Assembly (NCBI GenBank): GCA_947629325.1
Contig: CANRDE010000005.1
Location: forward strand, 1-58,017
DNA length: 58,017 bases
DNA from: an uncultured Bacilli bacterium
GTDB lineage: Bacteria > Bacillota_I > Bacilli_A > RF39 > UBA660
Reading direction: 5' to 3'
In this document: positions 38,601 to 47,213 of the stretch, piece by piece
Layout: each line of letters opens with the position of its first letter
Numbering within the stretch: position 1 is the stretch's first letter
Notes under the pieces: model-generated
Database searches by the model: none
The model's input: only the letters and a program-made list of their open reading frames with translations
Told to the model about the DNA's origin: nothing
Translations under genes and position numbers: made by a program

Positions 38601-38994
38601 CCCGAGTGGCATATACATCCGAATGGTCCCCAAAAATAGATAATGCATGAGTTGCAACAGTTCGGCTAGCTACATGAATTACTCCTGGTAAACATTCACC
38701 CGCGATTTTATACATATTAGGAATCATTAAAAGTAAGCCTTGACTTGCTGTAAATGTGGAAGCTAATGATCCGGATAATAAAGCACCATGCATTGCCCCA
38801 GCGGCTCCAGCCTCACTTTGCATTTCAATAACCTTAGGTTTGCTATTAAATAAATTTTTTAAATCTGTATGAGTTAAAAAATCAATATTAGAAGCCATTG
38901 TACTAGATGGAGTGATAGGATAAATACTACATATTTCGCTAAATAAATAGGCAATATTACTACATGCCGTATTTCCATCAATTTGTTTTTTCAT
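35659..38994 (-). CDS. nifJ: Pyruvate:ferredoxin (flavodoxin) oxidoreductase, single-chain
   Basis: The 1111-residue product has all PFOR domains in one chain: the N-terminal pyruvate domain (YPITPSSTMA), the EKR-type middle, two 4Fe-4S motifs (CIQCGLCNVVCP and CTGCGLCIKNCP), CAGCGET in the TPP domain and the TPP-binding GGDGWAYDIGFGG with SNTGGQASKSS. It converts pyruvate and CoA to acetyl-CoA, CO2 and reduced ferredoxin, as in anaerobes. The GTG at 39003 lies in the AGGTG site, so ATG 38994 is used. Confidence 0.97.
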   Translation of the reverse strand: MKKQIDGNTACSNIAYLFSEICSIYPITPSSTMASNIDFLTHTDLKNLFNSKPKVIEMQSEAGAAGAMHGALLSGSLASTFTASQGLLLMIPNMYKIAGECLPGVIHVASRTVATHALSIFGDHSDVYATRDTGFCMLSSANVYDAQNLAAVAHLAAIKGSLPFVHFFDGFRTSHELNTIESLDDTEVLKLIPWESIEEFKKRALNVGCGLQYGMAENEDIYFQSVEARNELYNKMPDIVNDYMQKINEIMDTDYKPFNYYGDINAENIIIAMGSVTDTIKLVVDDLNKKGEKVGLIIVHLYRPFSSDYLLKVLPKSVKNIAVLDRTKEAGSIGEPLYLDIISALKNKNINIVGGRYGLASKNTTPSQIYSVYKMLSSDLKNNFTIGICDDITNLSLTEYDYDIKLNAKEIKIFGFGSDGMVSASKEILKIIAKQDFYVQGYFEYDSKKSGGVTVSNLRWSKNEIQAPFYCLNPEIVVVTKDEYLQKFDILNDIKENGILLVNTDKDSNELNIYLPNKLKQIIQSKNIAVYFIDASKIAMDNNISGKINKIIEIIILKLLNIENGFEEVSELIKKTFVTKGDDIINNNLNAIKDSLNNLKVLENISFNEEMVKLKQNVFAKINNRQGNTLKVSDLIPYRNGAFPWNLTQYEKRNTAYQVPVWDWQKCIQCGLCNVVCPHGVIRPLLLKEKIGKECLGNPDYNYYLAISEKDCTGCGLCIKNCPTNALKFAKGNEENQIVSSKYFEDYENPEIFDKFNIKGASLKQSKFKFHGACAGCGETAYIKLLTQLFGDELVIANATGCSSIYGGSVPSTPYKVPWANSLFEDNAEFALGIHCSYKNKRERIKYIMEESKESVDLEVKKLYQECLENFEDSKITLAIKDKLQNKKIPQELKELLEYLPARVVWAFGGDGWAYDIGFGGLDHVMSQNENIKCLVLDTEVYSNTGGQASKSSKIGAVAEFADFGKKTYKKDLFRIAMSYPNCYVASISLGSNIMQTIKVFKEAMEHQGPAIIIAYSPCVEHGIKNGMSCSVSEEKLAVDVGYQLLMHYNPEEEKLYIDSKEPDFNRYEEFLDNEVRYKALKIKDNDLAHELLMLQKDNAIKRYNYYKKLL

Positions 38995-39088
38995 TAGAAT
39001 CACCTATTTTAATTATAATTCAAAAAAACCATATTTACTAGATATATCAAAGACATTATGTTATAATTTAGTTATCATGGAGGCTAAT

Positions 39089-39496
39089 ATGGAGGCATGG
39101 GTAGAAGACTTTTTAACTTATATAATGGAAGAATACAATTATTTATGGGATAGTGCTTCCCCTCAATTAAAGGAAGCTATAATAGATGCAGAGACTGGTA
39201 AAAGAATAAGCGTTTCCCCTACTGAGATGACAAAATATCAACAAATAAGTTATTTAAAATCTTTACTAACTAATCCTATACAGGATTTAAATCAATTAAG
39301 TGATTATGATTTACAATATTTTTATGGTAAATTAATGGCTAAGGCTCCAGATGAATTAAAAGAAATTTTAAAAATAGCTGATTCCGGAGTAGCTTTTTCT
39401 ATTCCTGCCGATTTAATAAAACTATACGAAGAAATTAGATACGTTCAACATTTATTACAAAAAAGATTATCTACCCCAACCCCTTTGGGAAGATAA
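39089..39496 (+). CDS. Hypothetical protein with an internal duplication
   Basis: The 135-residue product is not recognised. It holds two similar halves: SPQLKEAIIDAETGKRISV and APDELKEILKIADSGVAFSI, each followed by a helix with KSLL or QHLL. The pattern L-K-E-x-L-x-x-A-D/E-[ST]-G suggests a repeated helical hairpin. A frame start at 39077 (ATG) overlaps the GGAGG site, so ATG 39089 is used. TGTTATAAT at 39059-39067 is the promoter. The last codons form one arm of the terminator. Confidence 0.65.
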   Translation: MEAWVEDFLTYIMEEYNYLWDSASPQLKEAIIDAETGKRISVSPTEMTKYQQISYLKSLLTNPIQDLNQLSDYDLQYFYGKLMAKAPDELKEILKIADSGVAFSIPADLIKLYEEIRYVQHLLQKRLSTPTPLGR

Positions 39497-39504
39497 TCTT
39501 TTTT
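39459..39504. terminator. Bidirectional terminator between the 39089 gene and enolase
   Basis: AAAAAAGATTATCT (39459-39472) pairs perfectly with AGATAATCTTTTTT (39491-39504) over an 18-base loop. The left arm is coding sequence of the 39089 gene and its stop is within the right arm. A/T runs on both sides let it serve both convergent genes. Confidence 0.75.
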
Positions 39505-39510
39505 ATTATT

Positions 39511-40740
39511 TTATTTATTGAGCATTTCTTCGATTTTCATCAACCGATTATATTTAGCAATTCTTTCTCCTCGACATACCGAACCGGTTTTTATAAAAGG
39601 AATCCCAAATCCTACTGCTAAATCCGCAATAAAAGTATCTTCTGTTTCGCCACTACGATGACTAATAATTGTTTTATAATTATTCTTTTTAGCCATCATT
39701 ATAGTTTTAGTCATTTCTGAAATGGTTCCTATTTGATTAGCTTTTAGTAATATGGCATTACCGGCTCCGCTCCTTATTCCTGCTTCTAGTAAAGTTGAAT
39801 TAGTACAAAAGTAGTCATCACCAACAAGCATTACTTTGTCACCAACTAACTTAGTTAACACTGCTAAACTTTCTAAATCATTTTCTTCAAAAGCATCTTC
39901 AATACTAATAATTGGGTAATTCCTAATTAACTCAATATAATATTTAATTAACTCGTTAGCAGAAAGTAGATTACCATCTATTCTATAAACATTTTTATTA
40001 CGATCATATAATTCGGAAGCTGCCACATCTAAAGCAATTAATACATCTTTTCCAGGCCTATAATTGGCATCATTAATTGCATCCATTATTAAATCTAATG
40101 CATCCGTTGTTTTATTTAAATTAGGAGCAAAGCCCCCTTCATCACCAACACCAGTTGATAATCCTTTATTTTTTAAAATCTTCTTTAAGGTATGAAATAT
40201 TTCACTTGCAACTTGAATTCTTTTAGATTCGCCTTTAACAATAGGAACTATCATAAATTCTTGTACATCTAAATTGTTATCAGCATGCATACCTCCATTT
40301 ACAATATTTATCATTGGTATAGGTAAAGTCACTTTACCATAAGTAATATATTCATATAATTCTTTATTTTGAAGCTTAGCCAAACATTTTAAAGACGCTA
40401 ATGAAACTGCTAACATGGCATTGGCCCCCAAATGACTTTTATTGGCTGTTCCATCTAGTTTTAATAGGGTTTTATCTACAGTCACTTGATCAATTTTTTG
40501 ACCAATTAATGCATTTCTAATTGTTGTGTTAACATTTTCTACTGCCTTTAAAACCCCTTTTCCTAAATACCGAGCACTATCATTATCTCGTAATTCCAAG
40601 GCTTCCTTAGAACCTGTTGATGCTCCACTAGGAACGGAGGCAATGGCTGATATATTATTAGCTAAAATCATCTCTACTTCAATTGTTGGATTTCCTCTAC
40701 TATCCAGAATTTCTCTAGCATGGATATCTTTAATATTCAT
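39511..40740 (-). CDS. eno: Enolase
   Basis: The 409-residue product has enolase signatures: AREILDSRGNPTIEVE, GGMHADNNLDVQEFMIVP, GDEGGFAPN, LALDVAASELY-type metal ligand region, SIEDAFEENDLE and SHRSGETEDTFIADLAVG. It converts 2-phosphoglycerate to phosphoenolpyruvate in glycolysis. It is slightly shorter than the usual 430 or so residues. The GTG at 40749 belongs to the AGGTGG site, so ATG 40740 is used. Confidence 0.97.
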   Translation of the reverse strand: MNIKDIHAREILDSRGNPTIEVEMILANNISAIASVPSGASTGSKEALELRDNDSARYLGKGVLKAVENVNTTIRNALIGQKIDQVTVDKTLLKLDGTANKSHLGANAMLAVSLASLKCLAKLQNKELYEYITYGKVTLPIPMINIVNGGMHADNNLDVQEFMIVPIVKGESKRIQVASEIFHTLKKILKNKGLSTGVGDEGGFAPNLNKTTDALDLIMDAINDANYRPGKDVLIALDVAASELYDRNKNVYRIDGNLLSANELIKYYIELIRNYPIISIEDAFEENDLESLAVLTKLVGDKVMLVGDDYFCTNSTLLEAGIRSGAGNAILLKANQIGTISEMTKTIMMAKKNNYKTIISHRSGETEDTFIADLAVGFGIPFIKTGSVCRGERIAKYNRLMKIEEMLNK

Positions 40741-40792
40741 TTTTACCACCTATAATTTTAGTATAACCATCTTCACCATTTTTAACAATTAA

Positions 40793-40819
40793 AAAATAGA
40801 TGCTTTATACATCTATTTT
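40793..40819 (-). terminator. Intrinsic terminator after the 40821 gene
   Basis: AAAATAGATG pairs with CATCTATTTT (10 bp, 7-base loop), and the minus-strand side continues in T bases. It directly follows the stop codon of the DUF308 gene. Confidence 0.7.
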
Positions 40820-40820
40820 A

Positions 40821-41372
40821 CTAAGCTAGAAAATATTTGCTTCGACGTCGTAATAATAACACGTTTATAAAATTGATTAAGCCATAACCTATTAAACAAA
40901 TTCCTGTCACAGTAATTGCGGCCTCGCCTTTAGTAAAGAAAGTAATTATCCCTACTACAGCCAATAACACTCCTACAGCTAGAACAATAATCCATGACGA
41001 TTCATTAAACTTTTTTAATAAAATTCCATAATAAACTTTTTGGGATCCCGCAACTAAGAAATAAATTCCTAACATAATTGATAATACATTGCCTAAAAAC
41101 ATAGCTACTACTCCTATAATAATTAAGAGTATACCAAAAATTAAATTACTATTATATAAAGCAATATTTCCTCTTTTTATATAAGATACAATCGCTGTAA
41201 CTCCATTTAATACTAATATTATCCCGGTTAAAATCGATACCACAAGATTACTAAAATTTGGATTAGAAAAAAATATAATTCCTACTAGTAAATAAATAAT
41301 TGATAAAATCATTTCGGTAATTGTAATTGTATTAAATATTCCTTTTACATCCCCAATAAACTTTTCTAACAT
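40821..41372 (-). CDS. DUF308 (HdeD-like) membrane protein
   Basis: The 183-residue product has six membrane helices with the DUF308 pattern LVGIIFFSNPNFSNLVVSILTGIILVLNG and its later partial repeats. It is a paralogue of the gene at 32510 and lacks the long charged tail of that protein. GTG 41381 overlaps the AGGGTGA site, so ATG 41372 is used. It diverges from the FemAB-type gene. Confidence 0.85.
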   Translation of the reverse strand: MLEKFIGDVKGIFNTITITEMILSIIYLLVGIIFFSNPNFSNLVVSILTGIILVLNGVTAIVSYIKRGNIALYNSNLIFGILLIIIGVVAMFLGNVLSIMLGIYFLVAGSQKVYYGILLKKFNESSWIIVLAVGVLLAVVGIITFFTKGEAAITVTGICLIGYGLINFINVLLLRRRSKYFLA

Positions 41373-41460
41373 AATTTTCACCCTAATAAAATTATACTAA
41401 GAAAATCTTTCTTAATCAAGAATTTTATGATATAATATAACACTTGGAAAGAGGTGGCTT

Positions 41461-42705
41461 ATGAATCTACGTACATTAAATATTGAAGAATTCACTAATT
41501 ATCAACAAAATCATCCTTTATCTTCTTTTTATCAAACCGTTAATTATGGTATGTTAATGGCGGAAATTGGCTATGATTATGAATTAATAGGCCTTGTAGA
41601 TGATAAAAATAATATATTAGCAGCATCTCTAATTTTATTAAAACCCATTGGAATAAAGTGCTTTTATGGATATGCTCCCAGAGGATTTTTGATTGATTAC
41701 CATAATGAAGAATTAGTAAAAAACTTTACAACAAAATTAAAAGAATATTATTATGAAAAAAATGTAATATTTATTAAAATTAATCCTTGTTTACCAGTTG
41801 GCGAAGTAGATAATAAAACCTTTGAAACTATTCCTAATAATAATCAACCTATAATTAATGTTTTAAAAAATAATAGTTATAAAAAATTATTAGACAATCT
41901 TTATTTTGAAGCAATGTTACCTCGATTTAATGCTATTATTGACTTAAAGAATTTTAATTTTAAAAACTTAAATAAAAATACTAAAAATAAAATTAAAAAG
42001 AGCGCGCGAAAAGGTTTAACTTTTGAACATGTAGAAAAAAACGCCATTCCTAAATTTTATGAATTAATCAAAAATAAAGAAGATTTTAATGAATATTATT
42101 ATCATGATTTTTATACTGCTTTCGAAAAAGATCAAAATATAGATTTGTTTTTAATATCTATTAATTATTACGACTTTTTACAAAATAGCCAATATGTTTA
42201 TAATGAAGAGGCGGAAAGAAATAATAAATTAAATGAAAAACTAGTTAATAACAATTCTGAAAAAGCAATAAACACGAAGATGAATAGTGATAAAATTTTA
42301 TTATCTTATAAAAATGATATAATGGAAGCTACTAAAGGAATGGCAGAAAATAAAAAAGTATATATAGCAGGAGCTTTAGTAGTTAAACATAATAAAACTG
42401 TTAGTATAATATATAGCAGTTATGATAAAGCTTATCGTCGTTTTGTACCAAACTATTTCTTACACTATAATATTATAAAATATTATCAAGAAGAATATGA
42501 TTATCTTGATTTAAATGGAGTTGTAGGAGATTTTAAAAATGACAATGTATATTCTGGCTTAAATAGATTTAAAATCGGATTTAACCCTCACATTTATGAA
42601 TATATAGGCGAATATGATTTGATTGTTGAGCCAAAAAGTTATGATATTTTATTAAAAAATGGTATTTTAGCTAAAGAATTTAACAAAAAAGCTATTAAGA
42701 AATAA
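41461..42705 (+). CDS. FemAB-family peptidoglycan bridge aminoacyltransferase
   Basis: This 414-residue protein has the FemX/FemA/FemB fold signature: SSFYQTVNYGMLMAEIGYDYELIGL, a GYAPRGFLIDY segment, KKSARKGLTFEHV and a later DLNGVVGDFKNDN and LNRFKIGFNPHIYEYIGEYDL. These enzymes add amino acids from aminoacyl-tRNA to the lipid II or peptidoglycan stem peptide, so the cell has a wall with branched cross-bridges. Which amino acid is unknown. TGATATAAT (41428-41436) and AAAGAGGTGG precede the ATG. Confidence 0.9.
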   Translation: MNLRTLNIEEFTNYQQNHPLSSFYQTVNYGMLMAEIGYDYELIGLVDDKNNILAASLILLKPIGIKCFYGYAPRGFLIDYHNEELVKNFTTKLKEYYYEKNVIFIKINPCLPVGEVDNKTFETIPNNNQPIINVLKNNSYKKLLDNLYFEAMLPRFNAIIDLKNFNFKNLNKNTKNKIKKSARKGLTFEHVEKNAIPKFYELIKNKEDFNEYYYHDFYTAFEKDQNIDLFLISINYYDFLQNSQYVYNEEAERNNKLNEKLVNNNSEKAINTKMNSDKILLSYKNDIMEATKGMAENKKVYIAGALVVKHNKTVSIIYSSYDKAYRRFVPNYFLHYNIIKYYQEEYDYLDLNGVVGDFKNDNVYSGLNRFKIGFNPHIYEYIGEYDLIVEPKSYDILLKNGILAKEFNKKAIKK

Positions 42706-42723
42706 TAAATCTTAATAGCTTTT
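42688..42723. terminator. Bidirectional terminator between femX-like gene and argS
   Basis: AAAGCTATTAAGA pairs with TCTTAATAGCTTT (13 bp). The left arm codes for the last residues of the FemAB protein, whose stop lies in the loop. The argS stop follows the right arm on the other strand. Confidence 0.75.
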
Positions 42724-42725
42724 CT

Positions 42726-44456
42726 TTACATTTTTTCGGGAACATCAATAGCTAAAATATTTAAGAGAATTTTGTTGACCTTATAAACGATACTGGTTAA
42801 ATATAACCATGATTCTCGTAAATCTTCATCTTTTTCTTTTAAAATATAATTTTCAGTATAAAAACGGTTATAACAAGTTGTCAAATTATATAAATAATCA
42901 GTTATTTCGTTTAAAGATTTACTAGTAAAAGCATTATTAATAACTTTATCTAAATTATTTAAGTCTAAAATAAGCTCTCTTGTAAATTTACCTTTTATCT
43001 TTTTTAACGAATGGTAACTAACGTTACTTTCTTTAGCTTTATTTAATAATGATTTCATCCTAATAGTAGAATATAAAATATAAGGCCCGGTTTTTCCTTC
43101 CAAATCACAAAACTTTTCTAAGTCAAAATTATAATCAGTTTCTCTTCTTGGTAACATATCAGCATATTTGACCGTTGCCATAGCAATCATTTCGGCAATT
43201 TTATCTCGTGATTCAGTGATATTAGGATTTAATCTTTTCATGCATTCATCTTTGACTTGTTCTAATAAATCAGTAAGATTCATTACTCCTCCATCCCGAG
43301 TCTTAAAAGGTCTACCATCCCGACCGTTCATGGTCCCAAATCCCGCAAAAACTAATTTGACTTGATCACTTACAATTTGAGCTTTATAGGCCGCTCTAAA
43401 AACTTGAAGAAAATGAAGATCTTGTCTTTTATCGGTTATATACCATATTTCATTGGGATTATAATTTTTAACCCGTTCATAAATTGTAGCTAATTCCGTA
43501 GTACTATATAAAATACCGCCATCACTTTTAATTAATAACATTGGTGGTATTTCTAATTTATCAGTTGGTAACCCTACAGGAATTACTTTAGCGCCTTCAC
43601 TCTCTTGTATAATATCTAATTTAGATAAATAATCTAACATTTCGGGCACATATTTTTCAGAATCACTTTCACCTTTATATAAATCAAATTTTGCATTAAG
43701 CCTCTTATAAATTTTATTAATATCTTTTTTAGATACAGCCATTATTTGAGTCCATAAAGCATAAATTCCTTTTTCATTATCTTGCAGCCTCTTAGTCATT
43801 TCTTGGGCTTCTTTTAAATAAGTCTCATCTTCTTTAGCCTTGTTAGAGGCAAAAGGATATATTTCTTCTAATAATTTATTATTTATTTCTACTTGAGGGT
43901 ATTCACCAACATAGTCCTTTTGAAAGAATGGCCAATCAGGATGTCTTTTTTCCAATTCTAACATAACTAATCCTAAAGGGCGTCCCCAATCGCCTAAATG
44001 AGTATCCGATATAGTTTTATATCCTAAATATTCACATAACCTTTTTAAAGCTTCCCCAATATTTGCACTTCTCAAATGACCAACATGTAAGCTTTTCGCC
44101 ACATTTGCTCCCCCGTAATCCAAAAAAATCAATTGATCCTTTGGCGAATAGCTGTAATCATCAATATTAAGAAATTCAATTAAAGCATTTTCACTAATGC
44201 GTAAATTAATAAATCCTGGTCCTGCTACATTAACATCTTCAAAATAAACATCTTTTTTTAAAATATCTGCAATCTCATTGGCTATGATAATGGGACTTTT
44301 ATGATATATTTTAGCTAAAGACATTGCCCCATTATATTGATAGTCCCCCAAATCTGGTTTATTCGATTCATTTACAACAACCTCACTGGTTTTGTACTCT
44401 AACACATCTAAAGCATTTAATATTTTATCTTCTAAAATTTTATAAAACTTTTTCAT
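42726..44456 (-). CDS. argS: Arginyl-tRNA synthetase
   Basis: This 576-residue class I synthetase has the HIGH motif HVGHLRSANIG within FLDYGGANVAKSLHVGH, the Arg-tRNA synthetase N-terminal add domain and a helical DALR-type anticodon domain (GPYILYSTIRMKSLLNKA). The KMSKS loop is replaced by the usual RDGRPFKTRDGG of this family. It charges tRNA-Arg. The ATG follows GGTGATTTT. No T-box leader is visible. Confidence 0.96.
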   Translation of the reverse strand: MKKFYKILEDKILNALDVLEYKTSEVVVNESNKPDLGDYQYNGAMSLAKIYHKSPIIIANEIADILKKDVYFEDVNVAGPGFINLRISENALIEFLNIDDYSYSPKDQLIFLDYGGANVAKSLHVGHLRSANIGEALKRLCEYLGYKTISDTHLGDWGRPLGLVMLELEKRHPDWPFFQKDYVGEYPQVEINNKLLEEIYPFASNKAKEDETYLKEAQEMTKRLQDNEKGIYALWTQIMAVSKKDINKIYKRLNAKFDLYKGESDSEKYVPEMLDYLSKLDIIQESEGAKVIPVGLPTDKLEIPPMLLIKSDGGILYSTTELATIYERVKNYNPNEIWYITDKRQDLHFLQVFRAAYKAQIVSDQVKLVFAGFGTMNGRDGRPFKTRDGGVMNLTDLLEQVKDECMKRLNPNITESRDKIAEMIAMATVKYADMLPRRETDYNFDLEKFCDLEGKTGPYILYSTIRMKSLLNKAKESNVSYHSLKKIKGKFTRELILDLNNLDKVINNAFTSKSLNEITDYLYNLTTCYNRFYTENYILKEKDEDLRESWLYLTSIVYKVNKILLNILAIDVPEKM

Positions 44457-44515
44457 AAAATCACCATAAAATTATTTTATCAAAATATTACTAATATTAC
44501 AAACTTGTATTAAAA

Positions 44516-44540
44516 AAAATCAAGTATCAAGCTTGATTTT
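44516..44540 (-). terminator. Intrinsic terminator overlapping the RDD gene stop
   Basis: AAAATCAAG pairs with CTTGATTTT over a 7-base loop, with eight T bases on the minus-strand side. Confidence 0.7.
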
Positions 44541-45153
44541 ATTCTTTTACTATTTTAGTATTTGCTAACAAATCATGTAATCCTCTTTTATCTTTACGAA
44601 CCATTAAGGTTACTAAGGTTACAATTCCTACAAAAATAAATATATAAGTAACTATAGAATTTGCAACCATATAATAATTAGGAGAAATACAATATATTAA
44701 TATAGTATTTATTAAAATTGGCAATACACTACCTACATAAGCAAAATAAATTGGTAATATTCTTAAACTATATTTCCCTAAAGACACTTCTGTATTATCA
44801 ACTGTCGTAACTTTTATTTTCATAATTTTTTTACCCAATGTTTGGCCATTGTTAAATTTTTGAAATATAACAAAATAACCAAATAGTACTATAATAGTAA
44901 CTATATTATAAGGAACACTATATTTATTAAGATAGTAAAAATTATTTTTATTTTGCTCAATCATTTCTTGTTCATTAATTTCTCTATTATAATAGTTAGT
45001 TAATACTTCGCTATATTTATTATACGTTGATACATACTTATCATACCAAGGATTTATAAATTTAATGCCACTAATGAGTCCTATTAAAAAGAATAATAAT
45101 AATACATCTATCAAATAAGCTAATATTCTTTTTGTAACCTTAACTTCTTCCAT
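44539..45153 (-). CDS. RDD-family membrane protein
   Basis: This 204-residue protein has the RDD pattern: KRILAYLIDVLLLFFLIGL with the Arg-Asp in helix 1, QTLGKKIMKIKV before the third helix, and RGLHDLLANTKIV at the end. RDD proteins are of uncertain function and some are transport related. It is the last gene of a minus-strand run (Abi_2, HtrA, RDD). Confidence 0.88.
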   Translation of the reverse strand: MEEVKVTKRILAYLIDVLLLFFLIGLISGIKFINPWYDKYVSTYNKYSEVLTNYYNREINEQEMIEQNKNNFYYLNKYSVPYNIVTIIVLFGYFVIFQKFNNGQTLGKKIMKIKVTTVDNTEVSLGKYSLRILPIYFAYVGSVLPILINTILIYCISPNYYMVANSIVTYIFIFVGIVTLVTLMVRKDKRGLHDLLANTKIVKE

Positions 45154-45163
45154 CCAAATCCTC

Positions 45164-46276
45164 CTAACTAGTTGGTAATGAAGATACTAATTTAACTGAC
45201 ACCGTCTTCTCTTTACCATCCCTTAAGAATGTTACATTTATTTTATCACCAACTGAGTATTTATACAACTCATATCTTAAATAAGCAACATTACTAATTT
45301 CTTTATCATTTATTTTAATAATTATATCATTAGGTTTTATTCCTGCTTTATCTGCTGCACTATTACTTTCAACATCACTAACCCAAACCCCGGTTGTAAT
45401 ATTATATTGTCTTAAATAACGAGAATATTCAGGGAAACTTAAAACATTTGTAACATTTAACATTGATATACCTAAATAAGGATATTTACTAGATTTCCCG
45501 TTAATAATTTGCTCCGCTTTTTCAATAGCTGTTTCAATCGGAATTGCAAATCCCATTCCCTCGACACCAGTTGTACTTATTTTAGCAGAAATTACGCCAA
45601 TTACTTCGCCATTTGAATCACATAAAGGGCCACCAGAATTGCCACTATTTACAGCAGCATCTGTTTGCAAAACATTCATTATATAATCTGTATCATTACC
45701 ATTACTCAAAGATACTTCCACTAATCTTTCTTTTCCCGAAATAATTCCTCTAGTAACTGTCCATGAATAGGCATAATCAAGAGGAGCTCCCACTGTAAAA
45801 GTTGTATCCCCTACTCGTAAAGATTCTGTAGTTCCAATTTCTACTGGATTAATGTTTTCTTTTTTATTAACTTCAAGAACTGCTATATCAGCATATTCAT
45901 CTCCACCTAATAAAGTAGCCTCTTCTACTGTTCCATCCGTATAAGTTACTTTAAAATTATCACCATCAGCAATAACATGATGATTAGTAATAACATAAAA
46001 TTTTTTATCGTCTTCTTTATATATAAAGCCACTTCCTGATGCATATAAAGTGTCACCCCTATAATTTGAAACTATTATTACCGAATTATAAACCTTTTCT
46101 ACCGCATCGGCAATTCCTTTATCAGTTACAGTAACATCTTTTTCTATTTTAGTAACTGTTTCTTGAAATATAGCGGGAAATTTGTACATTATTCCATAAG
46201 CTAAAAATACTCCTAAAAATAAAATAAATATTGTATATACTACTATTCTAGTTTTTTTATTCGAATTTTGTTTCAT
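45164..46276 (-). CDS. htrA: HtrA/DegP-type membrane serine protease
   Basis: This 370-residue protein has an N-terminal membrane helix (about residues 11-29), a trypsin-like domain with the catalytic triad in TNHHVIADG, DIAVLEV and NSGNSGGPLC, and one C-terminal PDZ domain (YLGISMLNVTNV, AADKAGIKPNDIIIKING-like). It handles misfolded proteins outside the membrane. Its ribosome site GAGGAT lies inside the Abi_2 gene, which ends one base before the ATG, so the two are coupled. Confidence 0.95.
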   Translation of the reverse strand: MKQNSNKKTRIVVYTIFILFLGVFLAYGIMYKFPAIFQETVTKIEKDVTVTDKGIADAVEKVYNSVIIVSNYRGDTLYASGSGFIYKEDDKKFYVITNHHVIADGDNFKVTYTDGTVEEATLLGGDEYADIAVLEVNKKENINPVEIGTTESLRVGDTTFTVGAPLDYAYSWTVTRGIISGKERLVEVSLSNGNDTDYIMNVLQTDAAVNSGNSGGPLCDSNGEVIGVISAKISTTGVEGMGFAIPIETAIEKAEQIINGKSSKYPYLGISMLNVTNVLSFPEYSRYLRQYNITTGVWVSDVESNSAADKAGIKPNDIIIKINDKEISNVAYLRYELYKYSVGDKINVTFLRDGKEKTVSVKLVSSLPTS

Positions 46277-46277
46277 T

Positions 46278-47213
46278 TTAATTCATCCTCACAATCTCTT
46301 TATAATTTAATGGAAATCCCATAGCATCTAATATAGAATTTATTTCAATAGTATCAATCTTGCCATCTAAAATATCTAACTCATAACTTATTTCATTCAT
46401 CATTAAAGTAAAATCATCCTTCTTTAAAATTTGCTTCATTATAATTACAATTGCAAATAAATCATTTTCACCATAAATATAATTTCCATCATCATCTCTT
46501 TCGATATTTAATATATCATGATATTTAGTATGGGCAATCTTTTTATGAGTTCTGTTATTATAACACATATCTTCATGAGCACATAAATTCCGATAATTTG
46601 CTAGTATGGGTAGATAATCAACTAAATTACTAATCGATACTCCGTATATATCAGCAATTTCTTCTTGATCTTCTTTTTGTAAAATGGAATATAACTCTCC
46701 TACAATGCCAAATGATAATACTTTAACAACTACCCATAAAGGAATATAGCCGTAATTAGTTATATAATGGCTTGTCGCCGCATGTTGTTTACCATTAACA
46801 TTAATTTGGCGTTTCATCTTGCGTAATAAATCATTAATTTGTCTTGATTTCGAATAATCTTTTACAAAATTATCAGCATTTAAGTAATTTTGCTCTTTAA
46901 ATCCATGATTTTTACTCATTACATACGCTAAAATACTTTTTAAGTTATTTTCCACAATTAAAATATTTTTAAATAAAATATTTCTAAGCTGACGATCAAA
47001 ATTAAACATTGCATGTAATTCTCGAAAATTAGTTCCAGGAATAAATTTCCTACTTCCATCATTTTTTAGGAACAAATGACGATAACCCATTAGGAAAAAA
47101 TAATTTTCCCGCAGTAGAACTTCTTCAACATAATCTACATCATCAATAATTAGTCCTTTATCTCTTAATAATTCAATTTGTTCTTTTAATGTCTTAAATG
47201 TTTTAGACCCCAT
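46278..47213 (-). CDS. Abi_2-family (AbiD/AbiF-like) HEPN-type protein
   Basis: The 311-residue product matches Abi_2 (PF07751): LLRENYFFLMGYRHLFL near the N terminus, NFDRQLRNILFKNILIVENNLKSILAYVMS, YIPLWVVVKVLSFG, and LANYRNLCAHEDMCYNNR. The RNLCAH is an R-x4-H motif of the HEPN RNase type. Family members act in abortive infection against phage, probably by cutting RNA. ATG 47213 is used over GTG 47222 in the AGGTG site. It is coupled to htrA downstream, an unusual setting for a defence gene. Confidence 0.85.
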   Translation of the reverse strand: MGSKTFKTLKEQIELLRDKGLIIDDVDYVEEVLLRENYFFLMGYRHLFLKNDGSRKFIPGTNFRELHAMFNFDRQLRNILFKNILIVENNLKSILAYVMSKNHGFKEQNYLNADNFVKDYSKSRQINDLLRKMKRQINVNGKQHAATSHYITNYGYIPLWVVVKVLSFGIVGELYSILQKEDQEEIADIYGVSISNLVDYLPILANYRNLCAHEDMCYNNRTHKKIAHTKYHDILNIERDDDGNYIYGENDLFAIVIIMKQILKKDDFTLMMNEISYELDILDGKIDTIEINSILDAMGFPLNYKEIVRMN

